This document shows positions 44,427-52,522 of a DNA stretch of 64,000 nucleotides, in pieces. Origin of the DNA: Bordetella parapertussis. Lineage in GTDB: Bacteria > Pseudomonadota > Gammaproteobacteria > Burkholderiales > Burkholderiaceae_B. A model generated the notes under the pieces. The model ran no database searches. It was not told the origin of the DNA and saw only the letters and a program-made list of their open reading frames with translations. The stretch's first letter is position 1. Every line of letters begins with the position of its first letter. Made by a program: the position numbers and the translations under genes. The DNA is taken from positions 27,038 to 91,037 of the forward strand of contig CAMBZR010000003.1 in NCBI GenBank assembly GCA_945872285.1, written 5' to 3'.

Positions 44427-44560
44427 ATGAAAAAAATCCAACTCAGATTGCCTTGGTGACGGGTGCGGCGCGTGGCATCGGTCATGCAATCGCCAGCGAG
44501 TTTTTAACGGCAGGCTATCGAGTCGTGGGGGTTGATCTGCGTGTGTTGCCTTTGTTGTAG
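44427..44560 (+). pseudogene. Truncated and frameshifted SDR gene start
   Basis: ATG at 44427 is followed by seven A residues, and one base out of frame the sequence reads PTQIALVTGAARGIGHAIA and then SEFLTAGYRVVGVDLR. This is the N-terminal cofactor-binding strand and TGxxxGIG loop of a short-chain dehydrogenase. Adding one A to the run would restore MKKNPTQIALV. The frame ends at TAG 44558-44560 after about 44 codons, and no remainder of the gene follows. Both a frameshift and a deletion have occurred. It falls between the divergent ThDP-enzyme and FkbM genes. Confidence 0.8.
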
Positions 44561-44636
44561 GCATTCCACGCATCCAGTGATGTTTCTTAACCTAACGCGA
44601 TTATTTCGCGATTTCAAATCAATGTAGGCTTAGCAT

Positions 44637-45557
44637 ATGCCATTGTCATACACCCAAAACCTTGAGGATTACCATCTTGCGCTGGCCTTTGCGGGGCAAG
44701 AGCGTGGGTTTTATATCGATATCGGTGCTGGCCATCCCGTCGCTGACAACGTTTCACTCTGGTTTTACGAGCGCGGCTGGAGCGGCATCGTTGCCGAGCC
44801 AATCCCTGAGTTGGCAGCTTTATACAAAAAGATTCGACCACGTGACACGCTCTATCAAGGCTTGGTTGGGCGCGAGGTAGGCGAGGTCGATTTTTTTCAT
44901 GTCAATCGCTTACATGGTTTTTCAACAACCATTGAACTGCATGCGGATGTTGCCAAAGAGTTTGGTGCAGACTATCAACGCTTGTCGTTGCCAATGCTCA
45001 CATTGGCAAAGCTCTGTGAGCGACACCAAGTGCAGAACATTGATTTTTTAAAGATTGATGTCGAAGGTGCTGAGAGCGATGTGTTGGCAGGTAACGACTT
45101 TAATCGTTATCGTCCCAAAGTGATCGTGGCTGAGGCTGTGACCCCAGGCAAAGGGGAGCCGGCTTGGGAGGCATACGAACCCTTGCTGCTGGCCAATGGT
45201 TATCAGTTCAGGTTGTTCGATACGCTGAACCGCTTTTATGTTGCCCAAGAATGCCCAGAGATTTTTGAACGCCTACCTGCCGAACGTGCACCTTGGGACG
45301 ACGTCACCCATATGTACGAAATCGGCCGTGCACCTGAGCAGGCCAATCACCCTGATTTTGCCTTGGCGCAACAGCTTGGACGCGGGTTTTGGGCGGCCTT
45401 ACCGCATTTGGATCAGGCAGTGTTGCTTGATATCCTTGCGCGCGGCAAGCGCGCGGGTGATACGGCAGCGTTTGATCAGGTGAGTTCGCCTGAGCTACGT
45501 ATTGCGTTGGGTCGGATTGCCTGTGGGTATGACGGCGGACAAATCGTGCAAGAGTGA
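44637..45557 (+). CDS. FkbM-family methyltransferase
   Basis: A 306-residue protein with the FkbM SAM-dependent methyltransferase domain at about residues 20-200. It begins with SYTQNLEDYHLALAF, has YIDIGAGHP as the SAM-binding loop (residues 26-34), GFSTTIELHAD and the signature FLKIDVEGAESDVLAG near residue 140. The C-terminal 100 residues are helical and not assigned. Relatives methylate hydroxyls of sugars or natural products. It is a lone gene with a poor ribosome site, followed by an ABM-domain gene, and its target is unknown. Confidence 0.85.
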   Translation: MPLSYTQNLEDYHLALAFAGQERGFYIDIGAGHPVADNVSLWFYERGWSGIVAEPIPELAALYKKIRPRDTLYQGLVGREVGEVDFFHVNRLHGFSTTIELHADVAKEFGADYQRLSLPMLTLAKLCERHQVQNIDFLKIDVEGAESDVLAGNDFNRYRPKVIVAEAVTPGKGEPAWEAYEPLLLANGYQFRLFDTLNRFYVAQECPEIFERLPAERAPWDDVTHMYEIGRAPEQANHPDFALAQQLGRGFWAALPHLDQAVLLDILARGKRAGDTAAFDQVSSPELRIALGRIACGYDGGQIVQE

Positions 45558-45662
45558 CAAGTTTTGGGAGCGATGCCCCAAAAAGCGCGAGTCTTGCTTG
45601 GTTCACAACTCTTGGTAAACTCGTCGTTGATTCTTTCAATAAAACCAAACAGGAGCAACAAC

Positions 45663-45971
45663 ATGATTCATGTGTTAGCAGTCATCACAGCAAAGCCAGG
45701 TATGCGCGATATGATCTTGACGCACTTTCGGGCGAATGTGCCGGCGGTCAAGGCCGAGCAAGGTTGTATTGAATATGGTGCTGCAATTGATGCGGTCAAC
45801 GCGCCTGCCAGTCAAACCCCCTGGGGACCCGACACTTTTGTGGTGATTGAAAAATGGGAAAGCATGGATGCGCTGAAAGCCCACTCGGTTGCCCCACATA
45901 TGGCAGCTTATGGTGCTAAGACAAAAGAGTTTCTCGCGAGCCGTGTGATTCATTTGTTGTCACCGACCTAA
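45663..45971 (+). CDS. Antibiotic biosynthesis monooxygenase (ABM)-domain protein
   Basis: A 102-residue dimeric alpha/beta-barrel (ferredoxin-like) protein. The start ATG at 45663 has AGGAG 8 bases upstream; an in-frame extension from 45564 overlaps the upstream gap and lacks similarity. The pattern is IHVLAVITAKPGMRDMI, EQGCIEYGA, TFVVIEKWESMDALKAHSVAPHM, as in quinol monooxygenase YgiN and small heme-degrading relatives. It probably oxidises a quinol or aromatic without a cofactor. A GC-rich terminator follows. Confidence 0.85.
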   Translation: MIHVLAVITAKPGMRDMILTHFRANVPAVKAEQGCIEYGAAIDAVNAPASQTPWGPDTFVVIEKWESMDALKAHSVAPHMAAYGAKTKEFLASRVIHLLSPT

Positions 45972-45981
45972 AGCACCTTGA

Positions 45982-46009
45982 CGCGCCGCTTCTGTTTAGA
46001 GGCGGCGCG
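45982..46009. terminator. GC-rich hairpin between convergent genes
   Basis: CGCGCCGC (45982-45989) pairs with GCGGCGCG (46002-46009), extended inward by TCT/AGA around a small loop. It lies 10 bases after the ABM gene and 10 bases before the stop of the convergent MFS gene. T tracts are weak, so it may act as a barrier for both transcripts. Confidence 0.6.
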
Positions 46010-46019
46010 CGCCCATCTG

Positions 46020-47207
46020 TTAGTTGGCCTGTTTTTTAGTGCGCGTCAGCCAGTACAGCGCAGCACCCGTCACAATCACGGGTACCAAAGACCCCGCATT
46101 TAAGAACGACCAGCCGTTGGTCGTGACCAACGCGCCCGAACTAAATGACGTAATAGCCATGGTCACGAAGACGAAGAAATTAATCGCCCCTTGCGCCTTG
46201 TCTTTTTCTTCAGGCCGATAAGCTGTCAGCGCCAGACTTGTTGCGGCAGTGAACAGAAAATTCCAGCCAACACCAAGAATAAAAGAGGCGAGCAGAAAGT
46301 GATAAACGTCGATTCCTAGCAGCGCGATCCCAATACAAACCAGATTCAGAATGACGCCAAGCCCCATCATTTTGGTCGTTCCAAAGCGCTTGATCAGTGA
46401 GCCCGTAAAAAATCCTGGGGCAAACATACCGATCACGTGCCATTCAAGTACTAACGCCGTATCCGAGAAGGGCAGGCCGCACATCTGCATCGCCAGTGGC
46501 GTGGCGGCCATCAACAGATTCATCACGCCATAGCCCAGTGCCGAGCCAATCACTGCAACGACGAAAACGGGCTGGCGCAAGATTTCAGAAAGAGGGCGTC
46601 CCGGGGGCAAGATTTTTTTGACTTCGGTCTCATCGGGAAAATGAATGAAGTGCATCACGGCTAAGCCAAGAAAGCCAGCAATTGTCAAACTGAGGTAGGC
46701 ACCCAAAAACGGCGTGTCAAAACTATTACGTGTCCAGTTGGCGAGGTTAGGACCAATGACCGCCCCCATAATGCCACCCGCTAGTACCCAAGAAACCGCT
46801 TTTTCGCGCAGACTTGCATGGGTAAGTTCGGCTGCTGCAAAACGATAGAGTTGTCCGTTGGCGCTGTAGTAGCCGGCGAAGACGGTGCCCGCCACTAAAA
46901 TCCAAAAGTTCTTTGAATAGGCTGCATAGGCGCAGACCAGTGACGACAGAATCGCCACGATCAAGCCAGTTTGAAAAGATTTTTTTCGACCAAGTTTCTT
47001 TTGATATTTTGCAACGATAGAAGTCGAGAGCGCGCCGCCGACCACATAGCCCATGATCGGTAGAGTTGCGATCCAAGCGACGTTGGTGAGGCTTAAGCCC
47101 ACTAAGCCGTTGATCGCAATGAAGGTGATGTTGTTGGTGAGAAAGATGCCTTGGCAAACAATCAGCAGAACTAAATTTTTATTAAAAAGCTTATGTTCAG
47201 TTTTCAT
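46020..47207 (-). CDS. MFS transporter
   Basis: A 395-residue permease with twelve hydrophobic segments. The loop between segments 2 and 3 reads AKYQKKLGRKKSFQTG, a basic MFS loop, and segment 5 contains GGIMGAVIGPNLANW. It is a smaller family member without a clear substrate. The ribosome site is weak (ACAGAAAAAA before the ATG). It follows the half-size YeeE/YedE operon on the same strand after 115 bp, in which there is only an imperfect hairpin, so read-through from the persulfide-regulated genes is possible. Confidence 0.85.
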   Translation of the reverse strand: MKTEHKLFNKNLVLLIVCQGIFLTNNITFIAINGLVGLSLTNVAWIATLPIMGYVVGGALSTSIVAKYQKKLGRKKSFQTGLIVAILSSLVCAYAAYSKNFWILVAGTVFAGYYSANGQLYRFAAAELTHASLREKAVSWVLAGGIMGAVIGPNLANWTRNSFDTPFLGAYLSLTIAGFLGLAVMHFIHFPDETEVKKILPPGRPLSEILRQPVFVVAVIGSALGYGVMNLLMAATPLAMQMCGLPFSDTALVLEWHVIGMFAPGFFTGSLIKRFGTTKMMGLGVILNLVCIGIALLGIDVYHFLLASFILGVGWNFLFTAATSLALTAYRPEEKDKAQGAINFFVFVTMAITSFSSGALVTTNGWSFLNAGSLVPVIVTGAALYWLTRTKKQAN

Positions 47208-47322
47208 TTTTTTCTGTATAAAGTCTCAGCGTTTGTGCAGAGACGGTCGGGCTTGGCTCGCAAGCCACAAGCATCAAATAATTAAAACACGCTTAGCGAC
47301 CGCTTTTGGCTCAGTCTACGAA

Positions 47323-47733
47323 TTATTTTCGTTCGGCAAACTCGAAGCCAAGCATGCCAACAACCATTGCGCCAACGAAGATCAGAGCCTGGCTTTGACC
47401 TGAGGCCATTGACACTAAGGCGGGACCTGGGCAAAAACCTGCCAAGCCCCAACCTGCACCAAACAGCAGGCTTCCGATCACAAGGCGTTTGTCGATCACG
47501 TTTGACTTGGGCAGACTCAGGGCTCCACCTAAAAAATTACTTGTACGATTTTTAGCGAGTGCAAACGCAAAAAAACCGATAAGAATCGCCCCGCCCATTA
47601 CAAATGCAAGCGATGGATCCCACAGGCCAAAGAGATCCAAGAAGCCTAATACCTTGCCCGGGTCGGTCATGCCCGAAAGTAACAGGCCCAAACCAAACAC
47701 GAGCCCAACGATAAATTCACTTAGACGTTGCAT
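47323..47733 (-). CDS. Half-size YeeE/YedE-family permease (DUF6691 type)
   Basis: A 136-residue membrane protein with four hydrophobic segments. The start at 47733 has AAAGG 7 bases upstream. LSGMTDPGKVLGFLD near the N-terminus and WGLAGFCPGPALVSMASG near residue 104 are typical of one half of the YeeE/YedE thiosulfate-type channel. It pairs with the half encoded upstream at 47744, 10 bases away. Together they should move a small sulfur compound across the inner membrane. They are controlled with the persulfide-sensing repressor at 48178. Confidence 0.9.
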   Translation of the reverse strand: MQRLSEFIVGLVFGLGLLLSGMTDPGKVLGFLDLFGLWDPSLAFVMGGAILIGFFAFALAKNRTSNFLGGALSLPKSNVIDKRLVIGSLLFGAGWGLAGFCPGPALVSMASGQSQALIFVGAMVVGMLGFEFAERK

Positions 47734-47743
47734 GATGTTGCCT

Positions 47744-48181
47744 TTAAAAGAGGTGGCGTGCGATAAATACGACAGCAAACCCCGCCGCCATAAAGGCCAG
47801 AGTGGCGATCAGAGAGCGCGGCGATAGACGTGCCAAGCCGCAGACGCCGTGCCCACTCGTACAGCCTGACCCATAGCGCGTACCAACGCCCACCAGCAGG
47901 CCCGCAATCAAGAGCAGCACCACACCGGCATCGATGCGGGGGGCGGTGAGCATGCTGCTTGGCGCAAAGGCCTTGAAGACCCAAGGTGAGGAGAAAAGCC
48001 CAATAAGAAAGGCGAGGCGCCAAAGGGTGTCGGTGCGTTTTGGCGGGATCAAACCGCCAAGGATGCCGCTAATGCCTAGAATGCGACCGTTGAGCAAAAT
48101 GAACATGGCCGAGGCAAGCCCTAGCAATACACCACCCGAAAGCGAAGTCCAGGGGGTAAAGTGCGACCAGTCAATTGTCAT
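47744..48181 (-). CDS. Half-size YeeE/YedE-family permease
   Basis: A 145-residue membrane protein with four or five hydrophobic segments. The start at 48181 follows GAGG and overlaps the stop of the regulator gene by four bases. The segment RYGSGCTSGHGVCGLARLSPRS is the YeeE/YedE signature with two cysteines; GLASAMFILLNGRILGISGILGG is the first channel repeat. It forms a split transporter with the gene at 47323. Related pairs accompany BigR-type repressors and persulfide dioxygenases in other proteobacteria. Confidence 0.9.
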   Translation of the reverse strand: MTIDWSHFTPWTSLSGGVLLGLASAMFILLNGRILGISGILGGLIPPKRTDTLWRLAFLIGLFSSPWVFKAFAPSSMLTAPRIDAGVVLLLIAGLLVGVGTRYGSGCTSGHGVCGLARLSPRSLIATLAFMAAGFAVVFIARHLF

Positions 48182-48537
48182 AGCTGAACCTCGGTGTGAT
48201 TGCAAAATTCTGCGTAAAGAACTTTCATAACGGCCATAGCCGGTGGACTAGAGAATTGGTAGTAAATATTTTTGCCTTCGCGTCGGGTGCTGACCAGCTG
48301 CTCTTCGCGCAGCACCGTCAACTGCTGAGACAGAGTGGGTTGAACAATGCCTAATAACGCTTCGAGCTCACCCACTCGGCGCTCGCCTTGCGTCAGTTGG
48401 CAGAGGATCAGAAGGCGATCGGGATTCGCCAACACCTTCAAGAAACGACAAGCCTGCGCGGCCGAGGCTTGCATCGCGTGCAGTTCGATTGCACCTGAAG
48501 CGGGGGATAACGGTTGAGAGATATCAAGTGTTGTCAT
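48178..48537 (-). CDS. bigR: ArsR-family regulator, BigR/SqrR-like persulfide sensor
   Basis: A 119-residue winged-helix repressor. It has FLKVLANPDRLLILCQL at the start of the DNA-binding domain and VQPTLSQQLTVLREEQLVSTRREGKNIYYQF for helix-turn-helix and wing. Two cysteines, C46 in helix alpha2 and C112 in the last helix, are 66 residues apart, the spacing of the redox pair of BigR and SqrR. Such pairs form a tetrasulfide link with persulfides, releasing DNA. The ELCVGD metal site of ArsR is absent. It overlaps the permease gene by four bases and faces the metallo-hydrolase gene across an AT-rich palindrome. Confidence 0.88.
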   Translation of the reverse strand: MTTLDISQPLSPASGAIELHAMQASAAQACRFLKVLANPDRLLILCQLTQGERRVGELEALLGIVQPTLSQQLTVLREEQLVSTRREGKNIYYQFSSPPAMAVMKVLYAEFCNHTEVQL

Positions 48538-48550
48538 AATAAAATATTTA

Positions 48551-48573
48551 TATATAATTTATTAAATGATATA
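48551..48573. promoter_or_regulatory. Putative BigR-type operator
   Basis: TATATAATTTA (48551-48561) and TAAATGATATA (48563-48573) form a 23-bp inverted repeat around one central T with a single mismatched pair. It lies between the divergent regulator (start 48537) and hydrolase (start 48624), within a strongly AT-rich stretch. Binding here would silence both transcripts until persulfide is present. Inferred from position and symmetry. Confidence 0.7.
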
Positions 48574-48623
48574 TTATCACAGTACAAACTAATTTTGCAA
48601 TGATCTGTTTTTAAGGAACTCTC

Positions 48624-49508
48624 ATGGGGCAGCAAGCAAGATCTTCGGTCACACCAAGCGTGCACGGCATTTTTGACGCCAATACTTGGACAGTGACGTA
48701 TGTGGTGTACGAAAAGCCGGGCTCGTCGTGCGCCATTATTGATCCAGTGCTTGACTACGATCCAAAGTCTGGTCGCACCATTCATGCGAGTGCAGACAAG
48801 GTCGTTGCCTTCATACGCGAGCAGAATCTGACAGTTCAATGGATTTTAGAAACGCATGCCCATGCGGATCATCTATCTGCTGGGTCTTACCTCAAGCAAA
48901 CGCTGGGCGGCAAACTGGCGATTGGGGAGCACATCACGGGAGTGCAAACTGTGTTTGCTGGCATCTTTAATCTTGAACCGTCCTTTAAGCAAGATGGCTC
49001 GCAGTTTGATGTACTGTTAGCGGATGGTGCCGAGATTAAAGTCGGACGGCTCGTCGGTCACACACTTTTCGTGCCAGGCCATACACCCGCTTGTGTTGCG
49101 TATCAATTTGGCGATGCTGTTTTTGTTGGCGATACGATGTTTATGCCTGACGTTGGCACTGCGCGTTGTGATTTTCCGGGAGGGGACGCGGCTACGTTGT
49201 ACCACTCAGTGAAAAAAATATTAAGTCTGCCGTCTGAGACACGCTTGTTCATGTGCCATGACTATCCGCCCACCGGTCGTGCGATTCAATTTGAAACCAC
49301 GGTTGCTGAGCAACGTGCACACAATATTCACGTACATGAGGGCGTCACTGAAGCGCAGTTCGTTGAGCTGCGTACCAAGCGTGACGCAACGCTTGAGATG
49401 CCGGTATTGATATTGCCTGCAGTACAGATCAATATTCGGGCCGGTGAGTTGCCGCCCAAAGAGGGCAATGGCGTCGCCTACGTCAAAATCCCGTTAAACG
49501 TACTTTAA
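48624..49508 (+). CDS. Metallo-beta-lactamase-fold hydrolase, ETHE1/Blh persulfide dioxygenase-like
   Basis: A 294-residue metallo-beta-lactamase-fold protein. THAHADH (77-83) supplies the first metal ligands. VPGHTPACVAY, FVGDTMFMPDVGTARCDFPGGDA and MCHDYPP supply the remaining His and Asp positions. GTARCDFPGGDA is typical of glutathione-persulfide dioxygenase ETHE1 and of Blh in BigR operons. It would oxidise persulfide to sulfite in the cytoplasm. AAGGA lies 9 bases before the ATG. A strong terminator follows the stop codon. Confidence 0.9.
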   Translation: MGQQARSSVTPSVHGIFDANTWTVTYVVYEKPGSSCAIIDPVLDYDPKSGRTIHASADKVVAFIREQNLTVQWILETHAHADHLSAGSYLKQTLGGKLAIGEHITGVQTVFAGIFNLEPSFKQDGSQFDVLLADGAEIKVGRLVGHTLFVPGHTPACVAYQFGDAVFVGDTMFMPDVGTARCDFPGGDAATLYHSVKKILSLPSETRLFMCHDYPPTGRAIQFETTVAEQRAHNIHVHEGVTEAQFVELRTKRDATLEMPVLILPAVQINIRAGELPPKEGNGVAYVKIPLNVL

Positions 49509-49540
49509 AAATGTTTCTGTAGCAAGATACCCAAACGAAC

Positions 49541-49580
49541 AATCGCCCACAGTGTGCCTACCACTGTGGGCGATTTGTTT
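49541..49580. terminator. Bidirectional terminator after the metallo-hydrolase gene
   Basis: AATCGCCCACAGTG (49541-49554) and CACTGTGGGCGATT (49562-49575) form a perfect 14-bp stem with a 7-base loop, followed by TGTTT. It separates the convergent hydrolase gene and the KorB gene at 49620. Confidence 0.85.
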
Positions 49581-49619
49581 AAGTCTTTAACGCGCTTTCT
49601 CAATACAAGTTTTAGCGCC

Positions 49620-50675
49620 TCAACGCAGCGAGGCGTTCAGTTTTTTCAACGCCTCTGCACCCGGGCAAAGTTGTTTTGAATCAAAGGCCGCTAACGGGGT
49701 GTCGCTGGTGTTGAGCGAAGCATGCAGATCGGTTGCATCAGGATCCAGATACAACAACCCTGTGACCACTTCGCCGCGTGCTTGATGTTCGTTGATGTAG
49801 CTAAGCGCGCCATAACGGTCTGAGGGATCGTAGTCATCGTGCAACTTGCGCAGGCGCAGCGTCATGCCATCATGCTGTTCCACCTCAACGACCTCGCCGG
49901 GTGCATATTGCGTCGTGATTTCGTCGCGCGAGGTGAAAAAGTCGATGCGACTGACGGCTTCATTGTGTTCGCGCACATAGTCATAGCTTTTGGTGCTGCC
50001 GCTATGGTTGTTAAACGCAATGCAGGGGCTGATGACGTCAATGAAGGCCGCGCCACCGTGGCCAATCGCACCCTTGATCAAGGGCACCAGTTGGTCTTTA
50101 TCACCTGAGAAGCTGCGGCCCACGTAGGTCGCGCCTAATTGCAGCGCGAGGCCAACTAGATCGATCGGACTATCACTATTGACGACGCCCTTTTTGCTTT
50201 TTGAACCTTTGTCGGCAGTAGCTGAAAACTGGCCTTTGGTTAAACCATAGACACCGTTGTTTTCGACGATATAGGCCATGCTCACACCGCGACGCATCGC
50301 GTTGGCAAACTGACCTAAACCGATTGAGGCTGAATCGCCATCGCCAGACACGCCTAAATAAATCAATTCCCGATTAGCAAGATTGGCACCCGTCAGCACC
50401 GAAGGCATGCGACCGTGCACCGTGTTAAAGCCGTGTGAAGCACCTAAAAAATAGTCAGGGGTCTTTGAGCTGCAACCAATGCCTGATAATTTCGCAACGC
50501 GATGGGGTTCGATATCGAGCTCCCAGCAGGCCTGCACAATAGCCGCTGAAATTGAATCATGACCGCAGCCGGCGCATAAGGTTGAGACTCGCCCTTCATA
50601 GTCGCGACGGGTATAGCCGACTTTATTCTGCAGCAGACTGGGGTGGTGCAGGGCGGGCTTGGTGATGTAGGTCAT
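49620..50675 (-). CDS. 2-oxoacid:acceptor oxidoreductase, beta subunit (KorB-like)
   Basis: A 351-residue ThDP-binding subunit. LCAGCGHDSISAA and GIGCSSKTPDYF provide cluster and thiamine contacts, and the ThDP motif is GVSGDGDSASIG (near residue 108) with VENNGVYGLTKGQ following. The architecture matches 2-oxoglutarate- or pyruvate-type ferredoxin oxidoreductase beta subunits. It overlaps the alpha-subunit gene by four bases and is last in its operon. The complex would decarboxylate a 2-oxo acid to an acyl-CoA and pass electrons to an iron-sulfur acceptor. Confidence 0.9.
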   Translation of the reverse strand: MTYITKPALHHPSLLQNKVGYTRRDYEGRVSTLCAGCGHDSISAAIVQACWELDIEPHRVAKLSGIGCSSKTPDYFLGASHGFNTVHGRMPSVLTGANLANRELIYLGVSGDGDSASIGLGQFANAMRRGVSMAYIVENNGVYGLTKGQFSATADKGSKSKKGVVNSDSPIDLVGLALQLGATYVGRSFSGDKDQLVPLIKGAIGHGGAAFIDVISPCIAFNNHSGSTKSYDYVREHNEAVSRIDFFTSRDEITTQYAPGEVVEVEQHDGMTLRLRKLHDDYDPSDRYGALSYINEHQARGEVVTGLLYLDPDATDLHASLNTSDTPLAAFDSKQLCPGAEALKKLNASLR

Positions 50676-52522
50676 GCCACTTCCTTTTGCTTTTTGGTGT
50701 TTGACGCTTTTGAGGCACCAGCTTTTAGGTGTGTGCGAATAAAGTCGGTGATGAAACGCGCCGTAATCGGTGTGCCATCGTAGTGCAGCACTTTGATCAT
50801 TTTTGCAGGGTCGATCGATAATTCATTCACTAAAATAGAATGCATTTGGGCATCACGGTTTTGCTCGACCAGATACACTTGCTCGTGCTCGGCAATAAAT
50901 GCCTCAACGGATGCCGGAAACGGAAACGCTCTCAAACGCATCGCGTCAAGGTGAATCCCTTCGGCGTTCAAAATGTCTAAGCCTTCTTTCATGGCAGGGC
51001 TGGTCGAGCCAAAGTAGATCACGCCTAACTTGGTTTTTTTGGGGGCCTTGTCAAACAGCGGTTGTGGCACCATATCGGCGGCGGTTGCAAACTTACGTAG
51101 CAGCCTTTCCATGTTGTAGACGTAATCTGGGCCACGCTCTGAATAACGTGCGTAGGGGTCGCGCGTGGTGCCACGTGTAAAGTAGGCGCCCTTGGTGGGG
51201 TGGGTGCCAGGTAATGTGCGCCATGCGATTCCGTCGCCGTCAACGTCTTTATAGCGACCAAAGTCTTTGCCTGCCTCAAGTTCTTCGGCGGTCATGACCT
51301 TGCCGCGATCGTAGGTGCGGGCATCATCCCAGACAAAGGGCTTTGAAAGGCGCTGGTTCATGCCGATGTCTAGATCGGTCATAAAGAAAATCGGTGTTTG
51401 TAGCCGATCTGCTAAATCCAGCGCAACCGCACCAAACTCAAAACACTCGTACGGGTCTTCAGGCAAGAGCATCACATGCTTGGTATCGCCGTGCGACGCA
51501 TAGGCACAAGCTAAGAGGTCAGATTGTTGTGTGCGAGTCGGCATCCCGGTTGAGGGGCCTCCGCGCTGCACATTGATAATCGTGACCGGAATCTCGGCAA
51601 AGTAGGCCAGACCGATAAACTCCGCCATCAGCGAGATGCCAGGGCCTGAGGTTGCCGTAAAAGCGCGCGCGCCGTTCCAGCCGGCACCCACCACCATACC
51701 GATTGACGCAAGCTCATCTTCGGCTTGAACAATCGCAAAACGGTTCAAGCCCGTGCTCGGATCGGTACGATATTTGTCGCAATATTTTTGAAAGGCCTCG
51801 GGCACAGAGGAGGAAGGCGTAATGGGATACCAGGCTGCCACGGTGGCACCGCCATAGACGCAGCCAAGCGCCGCTGCACTGTTGCCATCGGTAAAAATCT
51901 GATCGCCAATCTTGTCAGATTGTTGGACGCGAATACCAAGTGGTACCTTTAGATTATTTTTTACATAGTCGCGACCCAAGTGCAAGGCACGAATATTCGA
52001 GTCGAGCAGGGCTTCTTTACCTTTGTACTGCTCAGCAAACAGTTTTTCAAACACCTCTGCATCGACCGCTAACAACATTGATAAGGCACCAACATAAATG
52101 ATGTTCTTAAACAACTGACGCTGCCGTGGGTCGGTATAGGCGGCGTTACTTATTTCAGTCAGTGGAATACCAATCACATTGATATCAGGACGAAACTTTG
52201 ATTCGGGTATCGGGCGAGTTGAGTCATAAAACAAATAGCCACCGGGCTCGATCTCGGCAATGTCGGCGTCCCAGGTTTGTGGGTTCATGGCGACCATCAA
52301 GTCTACGCCGCCGCGACGGCCCAGATAGCCTTTTTCGCATACCCGAGCTTCGTACCAAGTGGGTAGACCTTGAATGTTGCTTGGAAAAATATTGCGTGGG
52401 CTGACTGGTACCCCCATACGCAAAATCGCTTTGGCAAAGAGCTCGTTGGCTGAGGCCGAACCCGAGCCGTTTACGTTGGCAAATTTAATGACAAAATCAT
52501 TGACGGCTTCAATCGGCTTCAT
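50672..52522 (-). CDS. 2-oxoacid:acceptor oxidoreductase, fused gamma-alpha subunit (KorA-like)
   Basis: A 616-residue subunit. The start at 52522 has GGAG 6 bases upstream. The N-terminal gamma domain (about residues 1-190) has NGSGSASANELFAKAILRMG and YEARVCEKGYLGRRGGVDLMVAMN. The alpha domain follows from GNSAAALGCVYGGATVAAWYPITPSSSV, with TATSGPGISLMAEFIGLAYF and VQRGGPSTGMPTRTQQSDL. The fusion of gamma and alpha is usual for the oxoglutarate/2-oxoacid type. It overlaps the genes on both sides by four bases, so all three subunits are made together. Confidence 0.92.
   Translation of the reverse strand: MKPIEAVNDFVIKFANVNGSGSASANELFAKAILRMGVPVSPRNIFPSNIQGLPTWYEARVCEKGYLGRRGGVDLMVAMNPQTWDADIAEIEPGGYLFYDSTRPIPESKFRPDINVIGIPLTEISNAAYTDPRQRQLFKNIIYVGALSMLLAVDAEVFEKLFAEQYKGKEALLDSNIRALHLGRDYVKNNLKVPLGIRVQQSDKIGDQIFTDGNSAAALGCVYGGATVAAWYPITPSSSVPEAFQKYCDKYRTDPSTGLNRFAIVQAEDELASIGMVVGAGWNGARAFTATSGPGISLMAEFIGLAYFAEIPVTIINVQRGGPSTGMPTRTQQSDLLACAYASHGDTKHVMLLPEDPYECFEFGAVALDLADRLQTPIFFMTDLDIGMNQRLSKPFVWDDARTYDRGKVMTAEELEAGKDFGRYKDVDGDGIAWRTLPGTHPTKGAYFTRGTTRDPYARYSERGPDYVYNMERLLRKFATAADMVPQPLFDKAPKKTKLGVIYFGSTSPAMKEGLDILNAEGIHLDAMRLRAFPFPASVEAFIAEHEQVYLVEQNRDAQMHSILVNELSIDPAKMIKVLHYDGTPITARFITDFIRTHLKAGASKASNTKKQKEVA

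Noticed and set aside
47240..47290. Hairpin near GGCTCGCAAGCC between the split permease and MFS genes
   Set aside because: The stem is short and bulged and has no T tract in the direction of transcription, so it was not called a terminator.
48534..48839. Minus-strand open frame across the BigR operator region
   Set aside because: It covers the AT-rich divergent promoter and the antisense of the metallo-hydrolase gene, with no plausible protein.
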